In this document: positions 9,145 to 18,553 of the stretch, in pieces
Layout: each line of letters begins with the position of its first letter
How positions within the stretch are numbered: the first letter of the stretch is position 1
NCBI RefSeq assembly: GCF_025149465.1
Contig: NZ_CP102275.1
Coordinates: 868,001-932,000 of the forward strand
DNA: 64,000 bases
DNA from: Thomasclavelia spiroformis DSM 1552
GTDB taxonomy: Bacteria > Bacillota_I > Bacilli_A > Erysipelotrichales > Coprobacillaceae
Direction: 5' to 3'
Program-made: the position numbers and the translations under genes
The notes under the pieces: model-generated
What the model was told of the DNA's origin: nothing
Seen by the model: only the letters and a program-made list of their open reading frames with translations
Database searches by the model: none

Positions 9145-10098
9145 ATGGATAAAACGTTTGATTTTTATAAAGAAAAAAAGAAAGTAATTACAGAATTGAC
9201 AAAACATGGTCTTGACGAAATACAAGCTGAGGTTGTTGCGGATTGTTTTGCAACAGCGGATTTATATGGGGTAACAAGTCATGGTTGTGCCATGACACAG
9301 GCACATATTAAGAGATTAAAATGTGGTGGATATAATTTGAAACCTGATTTTAAAATTATGCGAGAAACAGATGCTTTCGCTGTGGTGGATGGTGATAATT
9401 CATTTGGACCAGTTTCGGCAATGTTCTGTTTGAACTTAGCAATAAAGAGATGCAAAGATTCAGGAGTATATACGGTATTTAGCAGAAATAACAATACTTT
9501 TGGACCGGCATTTTACTATTCATTAAAAGCTGCAGAACAAGGATACATTGCTTTTATTTGTTCTAATAGTCCAGCACAGATGGCTCCAATTGGCGGGAAG
9601 GAAAAAATGCTAGGGACTAATCCATTTGCAGTAGTTATTCCTGTACCAGGACATGATCCTGTTATTATTGACATGGCAACAAGTGTGGTAGCTAAATCAA
9701 AGTTCAAACAATATAAGGAAGCAGGAAAACTGCTTCCAAATGGTTGGGCACTTGATAAAGATGGTAAACCAACGAATGCTCCAGACGAAGGAATTCAAGG
9801 TATGGTTCTTCCAATGGCAGGATTTAAAGGATATGGAATTGCCATGTTAATTGATATTATGTCTGGTGTACTGTCTGGAGCAGCTTATCTAAATAAAGTC
9901 GGTAGATTTTATTCTGAAGATGGCTCAGGAATGAATGTTGGATTTTATATGACAGTAATTGATCCGGTTGCTGTGCTAGAGGAATATGATGAAATAATTA
10001 CGGATTTTATAAATCGTTTGAAAACATCAAAGCCTGGTGTAGATGGAAAAATTATTTTACCGGGCGATGATAGGATAAAATTCAAAAAGACTATTTAG
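9145..10098 (+). CDS. Ldh family NAD(P)H-dependent oxidoreductase (malate/lactate dehydrogenase type 2)
   Basis: The 317 residues match the MDH2/YlbC/AllD/YiaK family, which reduces 2-oxo acids to 2-hydroxy acids with NAD(P)H. Visible motifs are GVTSHGCAM (His conserved in the family), DGDNSFGPV, APIGGKEKMLGTNPFAV, DMATSVVAKSKF and PMAGFKGYGIAMLIDI. The segment usually written SNHFG reads NNTFG here, so a histidine common in relatives is absent. The protein is a little shorter than typical members. Its position in a capsule operon, together with an HpaI-type aldolase, suggests a shared acidic product, but the substrate is not known. Confidence 0.8.
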   Translation: MDKTFDFYKEKKKVITELTKHGLDEIQAEVVADCFATADLYGVTSHGCAMTQAHIKRLKCGGYNLKPDFKIMRETDAFAVVDGDNSFGPVSAMFCLNLAIKRCKDSGVYTVFSRNNNTFGPAFYYSLKAAEQGYIAFICSNSPAQMAPIGGKEKMLGTNPFAVVIPVPGHDPVIIDMATSVVAKSKFKQYKEAGKLLPNGWALDKDGKPTNAPDEGIQGMVLPMAGFKGYGIAMLIDIMSGVLSGAAYLNKVGRFYSEDGSGMNVGFYMTVIDPVAVLEEYDEIITDFINRLKTSKPGVDGKIILPGDDRIKFKKTI

Positions 10099-10118
10099 TT
10101 AGAGAGAAGAGGTGAATT

Positions 10119-11330
10119 ATGCGAGTATTACAAGTCAATGCCGTATATAAGACTAAAAGTACTGGACGTATTTGTATGGAGATTCATAAGTATCTCCAAA
10201 GTAAGGGGATAGAGAGCTATGTAGCTTATGCGAATGAAAACACAGATAAATCCAGAGATCCAAATGTTTTTAGAGTAGGAAATGTTTTTGACCATAAATT
10301 ACATGCTATAGAATACAGAATAGATAAGCTTCAGGGATGTCATTCTCGTATTGCAACGAAGATATTACTTAGAAAAATATCAAGGTTGAAGCCTGATATT
10401 ATACTTACCCATAATTTACATTCAAATTATTTGCATGTAGGGCTTTTTTTGAAAGGATTAAAAGACTTACATACTCCAGTGGTAGTAGATCTTCATGATT
10501 GTTGGTTTTTAACAGGCGGATGTTACCATTATACAGAAAGGGGTTGTAATAAGTGGCTTTCAGGATGTAAGGGATGCGAATTATTTGGAAAAGCTGCTGA
10601 AAAAAAATACAAATTGAATTGTGAAATTTTTGATTACGTTAAACCAACAATTGTGGCAACGTCAAAATGGATAGAACATGAAGCACGGAAATCACTTTTA
10701 TCTACAAGAACAAATATTGAAATGATTTATGATTGGATTGATACAGCAACTTTTTATCCGAGGACTTGTAATAAAATTAGAGAAACTCTAGGGATTGGAA
10801 ACAAAATTATGATTTTGGGAGTTGCAACGGGATGGAGTCCAGTTAAAGGACAAATAGAGATGATTAAAATTGCAGAAGCAATGCCTGATGCAGTGGTGAT
10901 TTTAGTGGGAAATCAGGTAAAAAAAGTTAATTATCCTAAAAATGTAATTACAATAGCTTTTACAGACAGTAAGGAAGAATTGGCAGAATTATATAGTGCT
11001 GCGGATGTGTTTTTTAATCCATCAAAACAAGAAACATTTGGTTTAGTTACAGGAGAGGCTTTAGCATGTGGTACGCCAATTGTAGTGTACAATACAACAG
11101 CGTGCCCTGAATTTGTTACAAAATATACTGGTGTTGTAATAGAAAAAGGCGAAGACGTAGTTATGGCTGTTAATGAGGTGTTGAGGAAAAATGAAAAGTA
11201 TGGACGGGATTTTATTAAAGAAAAATGTGTGAAATTTGTTGAAGATAATTTTAATATGCAAAAGAATATTGATAAATATATTCAATTATTTAATGAAATT
11301 ATTTTCAATAATAATGGAAAACGGAGTTAA
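10119..11330 (+). CDS. Glycosyltransferase, GT4 type (WcaC-like)
   Basis: The 403 residues start after a good GAAGAGGTG site. The N-terminal domain has LQVNAVYKTKSTGR and the cysteine-rich DLHDCWFLTGGCYHY...GCNKWLSGCKGC region seen in WcaC-like colanic-acid-type transferases. The C-terminal domain carries GVATGWSPVKG, FFNPSKQETFGLVTGEALACG and the E-x7-E pattern. It is expected to add one sugar to the growing lipid-linked unit. It follows the oxidoreductase by 20 bases and precedes the polymerase by three. Confidence 0.88.
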   Translation: MRVLQVNAVYKTKSTGRICMEIHKYLQSKGIESYVAYANENTDKSRDPNVFRVGNVFDHKLHAIEYRIDKLQGCHSRIATKILLRKISRLKPDIILTHNLHSNYLHVGLFLKGLKDLHTPVVVDLHDCWFLTGGCYHYTERGCNKWLSGCKGCELFGKAAEKKYKLNCEIFDYVKPTIVATSKWIEHEARKSLLSTRTNIEMIYDWIDTATFYPRTCNKIRETLGIGNKIMILGVATGWSPVKGQIEMIKIAEAMPDAVVILVGNQVKKVNYPKNVITIAFTDSKEELAELYSAADVFFNPSKQETFGLVTGEALACGTPIVVYNTTACPEFVTKYTGVVIEKGEDVVMAVNEVLRKNEKYGRDFIKEKCVKFVEDNFNMQKNIDKYIQLFNEIIFNNNGKRS

Positions 11331-11333
11331 ATA

Positions 11334-12452
11334 ATGAGTTTATTAATTGTAATTGTTTTGTTATTAATTATTCTTGCAAAGATTGTATCATTTCGGAATA
11401 CTTCTATAAGTACACAAAAGAAATTTTTGATATTTACGGGAATTATCATTGTAGTAGTTTTTTCTATTAGAAATGCAGAAGTTGATATAGGTTCGGATTT
11501 AAATAACTATTATCGGCTCTATTGCAGGGCTATAGAGTCATCGTCACTTGTTGATTTTTTAAATAACAACCCATTTGAAAAAGGTTATTTATTATTAAAT
11601 TGGATATTAAGTAGATTGATTAAATGGCCTCAATTTATTCTATTATTTCAATCTGCCTTTTGTATCAGTATTACATTTAGATTTATTTATAGATATTCTA
11701 ATAATATGTTTATGTCAGTTTTAGGATTTATGTCATTTGGACTTATGCAATTCTATTTAACAGGATTTAGACAATCGATAGCTATAGCTATTTGTTTGTT
11801 AGCTTTAGAAATGGCAGAAAAGAGAAAATTACTAAGTTTTATAGTATTTTCAGCTTTGGCTATATCTATTCATCAAACATCAATTGTATTTATTATAGTT
11901 TATGTTCTTGTAAGAATTCCTGTAAATAAGTTGACTGTATTGTTAGATGTTAGTTTAATTTTAATACTCTCAAAAGTTATTCCAGAGTTAATTGAATTTG
12001 GAAATGAAGTTTTTGAAAAAAGTTATGCTGGTGTTTTTACAGGAAATTTAACAGGAGGCTTGATAAATATTTTAATAGCATTTTTAATTTTATTTGTTAT
12101 GGTTATTCAATTAAAATCAAGATATAAACATAATATATATTTGAATTATAATGATGTAGAAAAACCATATAATAATGTACTTAAAATAACTAATAAAAGT
12201 GCTATTAATTATAAATTTATGCATATTTTAATTATCGGAATAGGTTTTTATATTATGAGATACAATGCATTAGTTCTTGAAAGAATCAGTTTTTATTTTA
12301 CACCTGTTATGTTTATATTATTACCTCAAGTTATTGAAAATGGATTTACGAAAGAAAGTAAAAAAATATTACAAATTATATTCATTTTAGGTATGATATT
12401 TTTAATTTATTGGAGAATGAAAAATATGTCATTTATTCCATTTTGGTTATAA
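11334..12452 (+). CDS. EpsG/Wzy-type polysaccharide polymerase (integral membrane)
   Basis: This 372-residue protein is almost entirely hydrophobic, with about ten membrane helices. It carries the EpsG-family pattern: SIRNAEVDIGSDLNNYY after the second helix, FEKGYLLLNWIL, FYLTGFRQSIAIAICL and ISIHQTSIVFII. These proteins join flipped repeat units on the outer face of the membrane. The locus has only this polymerase candidate and one flippase candidate, consistent with a Wzx/Wzy pathway. Chain-length control genes are not in the window and may lie left of the intron. Confidence 0.82.
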   Translation: MSLLIVIVLLLIILAKIVSFRNTSISTQKKFLIFTGIIIVVVFSIRNAEVDIGSDLNNYYRLYCRAIESSSLVDFLNNNPFEKGYLLLNWILSRLIKWPQFILLFQSAFCISITFRFIYRYSNNMFMSVLGFMSFGLMQFYLTGFRQSIAIAICLLALEMAEKRKLLSFIVFSALAISIHQTSIVFIIVYVLVRIPVNKLTVLLDVSLILILSKVIPELIEFGNEVFEKSYAGVFTGNLTGGLINILIAFLILFVMVIQLKSRYKHNIYLNYNDVEKPYNNVLKITNKSAINYKFMHILIIGIGFYIMRYNALVLERISFYFTPVMFILLPQVIENGFTKESKKILQIIFILGMIFLIYWRMKNMSFIPFWL

Positions 12453-12465
12453 AGGAGATAAAGTT

Positions 12466-13611
12466 TTGAAATTAATTTTTGTGTCTAATATTTTAAATCA
12501 TCATCAAATAGAACTTTGTAAAGAATTTCAGAAGCAATTTGATGATTTTTATTTTGTTACTACTGAAGATGTTGATACAATAGGATATCAAGTATCTCAG
12601 GATGCAAAATATGTTTTACATTATTATGATTCTAATGAAAAAGAGAAGGTTAAGAAAGAGGTTATTGAGGCAGATGTAGTTATATTTGGTAGTTGTCCGA
12701 ATGACTTAATTAGCTTAAGAATGGAATATAATAAATTGTCTTTTCTATATTCTGAACATTTCCTTAAAAAAGGAGCTTGGAGATTATGTATTCCAAGGAC
12801 AAGAAAGAAAATTATGAAGCGAATTGGACAATATAGTGATAAAAATATATATGTTCTTTGTGCAAGTGCATATACAGCATATGATTTATCTTTAATAGGA
12901 TTTCCAAAGGAAAAGTGTTTTAAATGGGGATATTTTCCAGAAATGAAAAATTACAAAATGAATGAATTATTGGAAATGAAAAAAAATAAAAAATTTGAAA
13001 TACTCTGGGTAGGAAGATTTTTGGATTGGAAACATCCAGAACTAGCTATAAAATTAGCAGAAAAACTTTGTAGTAATAAAATTATATTTGAAATGATAAT
13101 GATAGGTGATGGTCCTTTAAAAGAAAAAATTAGAAAATTATTAGAAAAAAAAGAATTGAAAAATTATGTTCATCTTGCTGGAACAAAGACGCCACTACAA
13201 GTACGGGAATATATGGAAAAAGCAGATATGTTTCTTATGACAAGTAATTATTATGAAGGATGGGGTGCGGTTATTAATGAGGCAATGAATAGCGGTTGTG
13301 CTGTTTTAGCTAGTCATACAGCAGGAGCAACGCCTTATCTTATTGATGATGGATTAAATGGAGCTGTTTTTAAATTTCCTGATATTAATATGTTATATGC
13401 TAAAACAAAAAAATATATTGAGAGTACTGATTATTTAAAAAGAACACAAATAATGGCAAATAAATCAATAAGTGATATTTGGAATGCAAAAAATGCAGCT
13501 TTAAATTTTAAAGAACTTGTTAATTTAATAAATGAAGATAGAAAAAATTGTATTGAATTTGGACCGTGTAGTCCTGCAGAAATATTGAAAAAAAATTGGT
13601 ATAAAGGATAG
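12466..13611 (+). CDS. Glycosyltransferase, GT4 type
   Basis: The 381-residue product starts at TTG 12466 with AAAGGAGAT upstream at 12453-12461. The donor-binding half shows ILWVGRFLDWKHPE, MIGDGPLKEKIRKLLE, HLAGTKTP and YYEGWGAVINEAMNSGCAVLAS, all diagnostic for GT4. The N-terminal half is short and AT-rich. It is a cytoplasmic repeat-unit transferase; donor and linkage are unknown. Confidence 0.87.
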   Translation: MKLIFVSNILNHHQIELCKEFQKQFDDFYFVTTEDVDTIGYQVSQDAKYVLHYYDSNEKEKVKKEVIEADVVIFGSCPNDLISLRMEYNKLSFLYSEHFLKKGAWRLCIPRTRKKIMKRIGQYSDKNIYVLCASAYTAYDLSLIGFPKEKCFKWGYFPEMKNYKMNELLEMKKNKKFEILWVGRFLDWKHPELAIKLAEKLCSNKIIFEMIMIGDGPLKEKIRKLLEKKELKNYVHLAGTKTPLQVREYMEKADMFLMTSNYYEGWGAVINEAMNSGCAVLASHTAGATPYLIDDGLNGAVFKFPDINMLYAKTKKYIESTDYLKRTQIMANKSISDIWNAKNAALNFKELVNLINEDRKNCIEFGPCSPAEILKKNWYKG

Positions 13612-13612
13612 G

Positions 13613-15934
13613 ATGTTATATATGAGATATTTTTTGTGTGGTCAAACTGGAAATATTAACCGTGGTTGTGAAGCAATAATTCGCTCTACAGTAAAAATAT
13701 TACAAAATAATAATGAAGATATTTATGTTGCAACATATGCACCGGATCTTGATAGACCTATGGTAAGAGAATTAGGAATTACAATAATTCCATATGCTAA
13801 TTATCCTAGTCAAATACATAGATATATTTCAATAATAATTCGTAAAATTAATAAGAAATCATATTTTGGTTTCCAATATATTCATGCTCCGTTAATGAAA
13901 TTAGTGAATACGAATGATGTTTGTTTGACAATTGGGGGAGACACATATTGTTATGGACGCCCTATAAGCAATATGGCATTTAATAAATTTACTACGCTAA
14001 ATCGTATTGATAATATACTTTGGTGTTGTTCTATAGAAAAGGATAATATAACAAATGAAGTGCTCGAAGATCTAAAGCGATACAAATATATTTTTGCAAG
14101 AGAAAAAATTACATATGACAATCTTTTAAAAGCAGGGATAGATGAATCAAAAATTATAAAATGCTGTGATCCAGCTTTTTTTCTAAATCATAGAAAAACA
14201 CTATTGCCTGTAGGTTTTATTGAAGAAAATACAGTAGGAATTAATTTAAGTGAAATGGTAATTAATGAAAGCAATCCTAATGCATGGAAGAATGTTTGTA
14301 AATTGATTGAGTATATTTTAAAAAGAACAGATATGTCAATATGTTTGATACCTCATGTGTATAGTATTAGTCAAAATTCTAATGATTATCCTATATTAAA
14401 AAAATTAAAAGATCAATTTAATGATTCGCGAATATCTATAATTGATAAAGAATACAATTGCGAACAACTTAAATATATAATTTCTCGTTGTAGATTTTTT
14501 GTTGGTGCTCGAACTCATGCTACTATTGCGGCATATTCATCAGAGATACCAACATTGGTTTTAGGATATTCTATAAAAAGTAAAGGAATTGCAAGTGATT
14601 TATTTGGAACATATGAAGGTTATGTATTACCATATCATGAACTAATAGAAGAAAATACACTTACAAATGCATTTGTTAATATAATGACAAATGAAAATGA
14701 AATTAAATTAAAACTTCATACTTTTTTGCCTAAATACAGAAAAACGCTAGAAGATGCAATTGAAAGAATATTTAAAAAAAAAAAATTGACAGAAAAATTT
14801 AATATATGTGATTATGATCAATGTACTGGATGTGGAGCTTGCAGTGTAATTTGTCCTAAGCAGTGTATCAGTATGAAGAAAAACGATGAAGGCTTTTTAT
14901 ATCCGGTTATTGATTATCATAAATGTATTCATTGTGGTAATTGTCAAAGGAAATGCCCAGTAAAAAATAAATATAAAGAAGATAATAAAGAGCCTGAAAC
15001 ATATGCATGTATGAATAAAGATGATCATATTAGAATGATGAGCTCATCAGGTGGTATTTTTACATTACTTGCAGAGAAAATAATAAAAGATGGCGGTTTC
15101 GTATATGGAGCAGCTTTTGATCAAAATTTTGTACTAAAACACAAAATGATAAAAAATATTAAGGAAATAGAAAAATTACGTGGTAGTAAATATGTACAAA
15201 GTGATATAAATGATACTTATCAAAGTATTAAAAATAATTTATTAGATGGAAAGAAAGTATTATTTTCTGGAACGCCTTGTCAAATTGGTGGATTATATGC
15301 AGTATTGGGAAAAAATTATGATAATTTAATTACAGTAGATTTGGCTTGTCATGGAGTTGCATCACCAAAAGTATGGGAAGAATATGTCAAATATAGAGAA
15401 AAAAAATCTGGTAAATATATAACAAATATTTCATTTAGAGATAAACGTAGTGGTTGGAAAAAATATTCAGTTACTTTTAAATTTAGTGATGGAACAGAAT
15501 ATTCAAAACCACTGACAGAAGATTTATACATGAGAGGTTTTTTATCTCATATTTTCTTTAGAAAATCTTGTACAAACTGTTCATTTAAAAATATACACAG
15601 ACAATCTGATTTAACACTAGCAGATTATTGGGGAATTGAAAAGGACTATCCTAAAAAAAATGATAATAAGGGAGTATCACTAGTGATGATTCATTCAGAA
15701 AAAGGTAAACAAATTTTTTCTGAATTATATAACAGTATGGATGTATTTTTGGTTGATTATAAAAATTCTACTATTGAAAATAAATCATTGCTACAATCTA
15801 TAAAAATAAATAATTTAAGCCAAAAATTTTATAAAGATTTAAAAAAACTACCATTTAATACATTAATTGAAAAATATTGCGGGAATAAAATTACTAGTAA
15901 GTTTAGACGAAAAATAGCTCAAATGCGTCAATAA
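13613..15934 (+). CDS. Polysaccharide pyruvyltransferase fused to FrhB-like ferredoxin/F420-hydrogenase-beta family protein
   Basis: The 773 residues hold two families. Residues ~1-385 are a polysaccharide pyruvyl (ketal) transferase: GQTGNINRGCEAI, LTIGGDTYCYG, CDPAFFLN, GARTHATIAAYSSEIPTLVLGYS. Residues ~395-440 form two 4Fe-4S clusters (CTGCGACSVICP and CIHCGNCQRKCP). Residues ~455-773 match the FrhB N and C domains (SSSGGIFTLLAE, GTPCQIGGLYA, ACHGVASPKVWEEY, CTNCSF, DLTLADYWGI). The two parts are commonly separate neighbours in capsule loci; here they are one frame with no stop. The ATG at 13622 (MRYFLCGQTGN) is a likely alternative start. The FrhB part's role is unknown; a redox function on the glycan is inferred. 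Confidence 0.88.
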   Translation: MLYMRYFLCGQTGNINRGCEAIIRSTVKILQNNNEDIYVATYAPDLDRPMVRELGITIIPYANYPSQIHRYISIIIRKINKKSYFGFQYIHAPLMKLVNTNDVCLTIGGDTYCYGRPISNMAFNKFTTLNRIDNILWCCSIEKDNITNEVLEDLKRYKYIFAREKITYDNLLKAGIDESKIIKCCDPAFFLNHRKTLLPVGFIEENTVGINLSEMVINESNPNAWKNVCKLIEYILKRTDMSICLIPHVYSISQNSNDYPILKKLKDQFNDSRISIIDKEYNCEQLKYIISRCRFFVGARTHATIAAYSSEIPTLVLGYSIKSKGIASDLFGTYEGYVLPYHELIEENTLTNAFVNIMTNENEIKLKLHTFLPKYRKTLEDAIERIFKKKKLTEKFNICDYDQCTGCGACSVICPKQCISMKKNDEGFLYPVIDYHKCIHCGNCQRKCPVKNKYKEDNKEPETYACMNKDDHIRMMSSSGGIFTLLAEKIIKDGGFVYGAAFDQNFVLKHKMIKNIKEIEKLRGSKYVQSDINDTYQSIKNNLLDGKKVLFSGTPCQIGGLYAVLGKNYDNLITVDLACHGVASPKVWEEYVKYREKKSGKYITNISFRDKRSGWKKYSVTFKFSDGTEYSKPLTEDLYMRGFLSHIFFRKSCTNCSFKNIHRQSDLTLADYWGIEKDYPKKNDNKGVSLVMIHSEKGKQIFSELYNSMDVFLVDYKNSTIENKSLLQSIKINNLSQKFYKDLKKLPFNTLIEKYCGNKITSKFRRKIAQMRQ

Positions 15935-15948
15935 AATGGAGTAGGAAG

Positions 15949-17490
15949 ATGACAGAAAGTAGAACAAAAAAAACATTAAGAAATACATGGTTTTCTTTCA
16001 TTTATAAAATATCAGATGTAGTATTAGCATTTATTCTTAGAACAATCTTTATACACACTCTTGATAAGGCATATTTGGGCTTAAATGGATTATTTACAAA
16101 TATTATGACGGTGCTATCTTTAATGGAGTTAGGAGTTGGTTCGGCAATAGTATTCTCTCTTTATAAACCTTTGGCAGAAAAAGATGGTGGAAAAATTGCG
16201 GCATTAATGCAAATTTATAAAAAAACTTATAATATAATAGGTATACTTGTATGTGTAGTAGGTTTAGTAATAACACCATTTTTGAAATATATTGTTAATT
16301 TACCAAATAATGTAAGCGATATTTATTTGATTTATTGGTTATCAATTGCTAATACTGCTGTAACGTACTTTTTAGCATATAGACGATCATTATTAATGGC
16401 TGATCAAAGAAATGATATTAATATTAAGAATCAAATTATTTTCCGTTTTACAAGATTTATTGCTTTAGCAATTATTTTAGTCACAACTCATAACTTTATT
16501 TTGTATTTGATAGCAGATGTTATTAATACACTGATTTCTAATATTAGTATAACATGCACAATAAAAAAGAAATATGCATATGTAGATAAAGCTGTAATTG
16601 AGCCTTTAACAAAAGAAGAAAAGCAAGATATAACTAAATATATGGCTTCAGGCATTTTTTCGAAAATAGGGCAAACTATTGTAACAAGTACAGATAATAT
16701 AATTATTTCAACTTATCTAAATACTTTACTTGTTGGGATTTATTCAAATTATAGTATGGTTATCAATGGATTTGATACAATGATTTATTTGTTTTTTTCA
16801 AATATTACAGCTTCTATTGGTAATTTTGCCTTAAAAAAAGAAAAAGAAGATTCAGAAAAATTATTTAAGAAAATTAATTTTGCGAATTATTTGCTAGCAT
16901 TTATTGTCACAATATGTATGTATAGTCTTATATCACCTTTTATTGAAATGTGGCTTGGGAAGGATTTTTTATTATCAGAAATTACTGTAACAATAATTGT
17001 TCTTAATTTTTATATTTCAATTAATCAATATTGTATTGCAAATTTTATGGGAGCTGTAGGAAAATTATATTACATAAATCGTTATAGAAGTCTTATAGAG
17101 GGTATAGTTAATTTATTTTCATCAGTTATATTAGTAAAATATACTAATCTTGGAATAACTGGAGTTTTTCTTGGAACAACAATATGTTTTTTAAGCGGAC
17201 GTGTTTGGATGGATGCACATACAATATATAAGCATTGGTTTAAAACGTCATTTAATAACTATTTAAAAATGTATATTAAGCGACTTGTATTTTGTTTTGT
17301 AATTGCGCTATGTAGTAAATATATTATAAAAAAATTTCTTTATTTAGTTGGATTAAATTTCTTTACATGGTTATGCTCAGCTTTAATTTGTTTAATTATA
17401 TCTGGGACAGTATTGATTCTAGTTTATGCGAAAACTGACGAATTTAAATATTATCTTAATTTAATTAGGAATATAAAAAATAAAATATAA
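15949..17490 (+). CDS. Wzx-type polysaccharide flippase (MOP superfamily)
   Basis: This 513-residue protein has about 12-14 hydrophobic helices across its whole length. It opens with a short basic N-terminus (RTKKTLRNTWFSFIYKISD) as in oligosaccharide flippases. GLNGLFTNIMTVLSLMELGVGSAIVFSLY is the family's first-repeat signature. It moves undecaprenyl-linked repeat units across the membrane. GGAGTAGGA precedes the ATG at 15949. It is the last of the AT-rich central genes before the composition changes at capE. Confidence 0.87.
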   Translation: MTESRTKKTLRNTWFSFIYKISDVVLAFILRTIFIHTLDKAYLGLNGLFTNIMTVLSLMELGVGSAIVFSLYKPLAEKDGGKIAALMQIYKKTYNIIGILVCVVGLVITPFLKYIVNLPNNVSDIYLIYWLSIANTAVTYFLAYRRSLLMADQRNDINIKNQIIFRFTRFIALAIILVTTHNFILYLIADVINTLISNISITCTIKKKYAYVDKAVIEPLTKEEKQDITKYMASGIFSKIGQTIVTSTDNIIISTYLNTLLVGIYSNYSMVINGFDTMIYLFFSNITASIGNFALKKEKEDSEKLFKKINFANYLLAFIVTICMYSLISPFIEMWLGKDFLLSEITVTIIVLNFYISINQYCIANFMGAVGKLYYINRYRSLIEGIVNLFSSVILVKYTNLGITGVFLGTTICFLSGRVWMDAHTIYKHWFKTSFNNYLKMYIKRLVFCFVIALCSKYIIKKFLYLVGLNFFTWLCSALICLIISGTVLILVYAKTDEFKYYLNLIRNIKNKI

Positions 17491-17508
17491 CATTGGAGGG
17501 AGACCTAA

Positions 17509-18552
17509 ATGACACAATTTAAAGATAAAACATTATTAATTACCGGAGGAACTGGTTCCTTCGGTAATGCAGTATTAAACAGATTTCTAGAAACTGATAT
17601 CAAAGAAATCAGAGTGTTTTCTAGAGATGAATTAAAACAGGATAATATGAGACATGAATATCAGGCTAAATATCCTGATGTTTTTCATAAACTTAAGTTT
17701 TATATCGGTGATGTTCGTGATATAAACAGTATTAAAAATGCAATGCATGGTGTTGATTATGTCTATCATGCTGCAGCTTTAAAACAGGTACCATCTTGTG
17801 AGTTTTTTCCAATTGAAGCTGTTAAAACAAACGTTTTGGGTACTGAAAATGTCTTAACTGCAGCAATTGAAAGTGGAGTCAAAAGAGTAGTATGTCTATC
17901 AACAGATAAAGCAGCTTATCCTGTAAATGCAATGGGAACAAGCAAGGCAATGATGGAAAAAGTAATCGTAGCTAAGTCTAGAACAGTAGATCCAGATAAA
18001 ACAGCAATCATGTGTACAAGATATGGAAATGTATTAGCATCAAGAGGTAGTGTAGTACCTCTTTTTATTAACCAGATAAAAGAAGGAAATGATTTAACTG
18101 TAACCGATCCAACGATGACAAGATTTGTAATGACATTGGAAGAAGCGGTAGATTTAGTATTATTTGCATTTGAAAACGGAGAAAGTGGAGATATCTTTGT
18201 ACAGAAGGCACCAGCATGTACAATTGAAGTATTAGCTAAGGCGGTAAAGGAATTGTTTAATGCCGATAATGAAATTAAAGTAATTGGAATTAGACATGGT
18301 GAAAAGATGTATGAAACACTATTAACAGATGAAGAATGTGCCAATGCAATTGACTTGGGAAATTTCTATCGAGTACCGGCTGATAAAAGAGATTTGAACT
18401 ATGACAAATATTTCTTTGAAGGAATGGTGAAAAATACATTAACACAGTTCAATTCAAATAATACAAGACTGATGACCTTAAAAGAAGTAAAAGAAAAATT
18501 AATGGAAGTCAAGTTAGTAAGAGATGAACTGAATGAATGGGAGAATAAATAA
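17509..18552 (+). CDS. capE: UDP-GlcNAc 4,6-dehydratase/5-epimerase CapE (FnlA)
   Basis: The 347-residue soluble SDR enzyme has TGGTGSFGNAVL (NAD loop), FSRDELKQDNMR, YHAAALKQVPSCEF, STDKAAYPVNAMGTSK (catalytic Met-x3-Lys form) and RYGNVLASRGSVVP. It performs the first step from UDP-GlcNAc to UDP-N-acetyl-L-fucosamine. CapF and CapG homologues follow in order, as in Staphylococcus aureus type 5/8 capsule loci, which makes the pathway assignment strong. GGAGGGAG precedes the ATG. Confidence 0.92.
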   Translation: MTQFKDKTLLITGGTGSFGNAVLNRFLETDIKEIRVFSRDELKQDNMRHEYQAKYPDVFHKLKFYIGDVRDINSIKNAMHGVDYVYHAAALKQVPSCEFFPIEAVKTNVLGTENVLTAAIESGVKRVVCLSTDKAAYPVNAMGTSKAMMEKVIVAKSRTVDPDKTAIMCTRYGNVLASRGSVVPLFINQIKEGNDLTVTDPTMTRFVMTLEEAVDLVLFAFENGESGDIFVQKAPACTIEVLAKAVKELFNADNEIKVIGIRHGEKMYETLLTDEECANAIDLGNFYRVPADKRDLNYDKYFFEGMVKNTLTQFNSNNTRLMTLKEVKEKLMEVKLVRDELNEWENK

Positions 18553-18553
18553 A

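Noticed and set aside
17916-18344. A 142-codon frame on the minus strand within capE
   Set aside because: It is the antisense shadow of a clear SDR gene and has no ribosome binding site or family motif.
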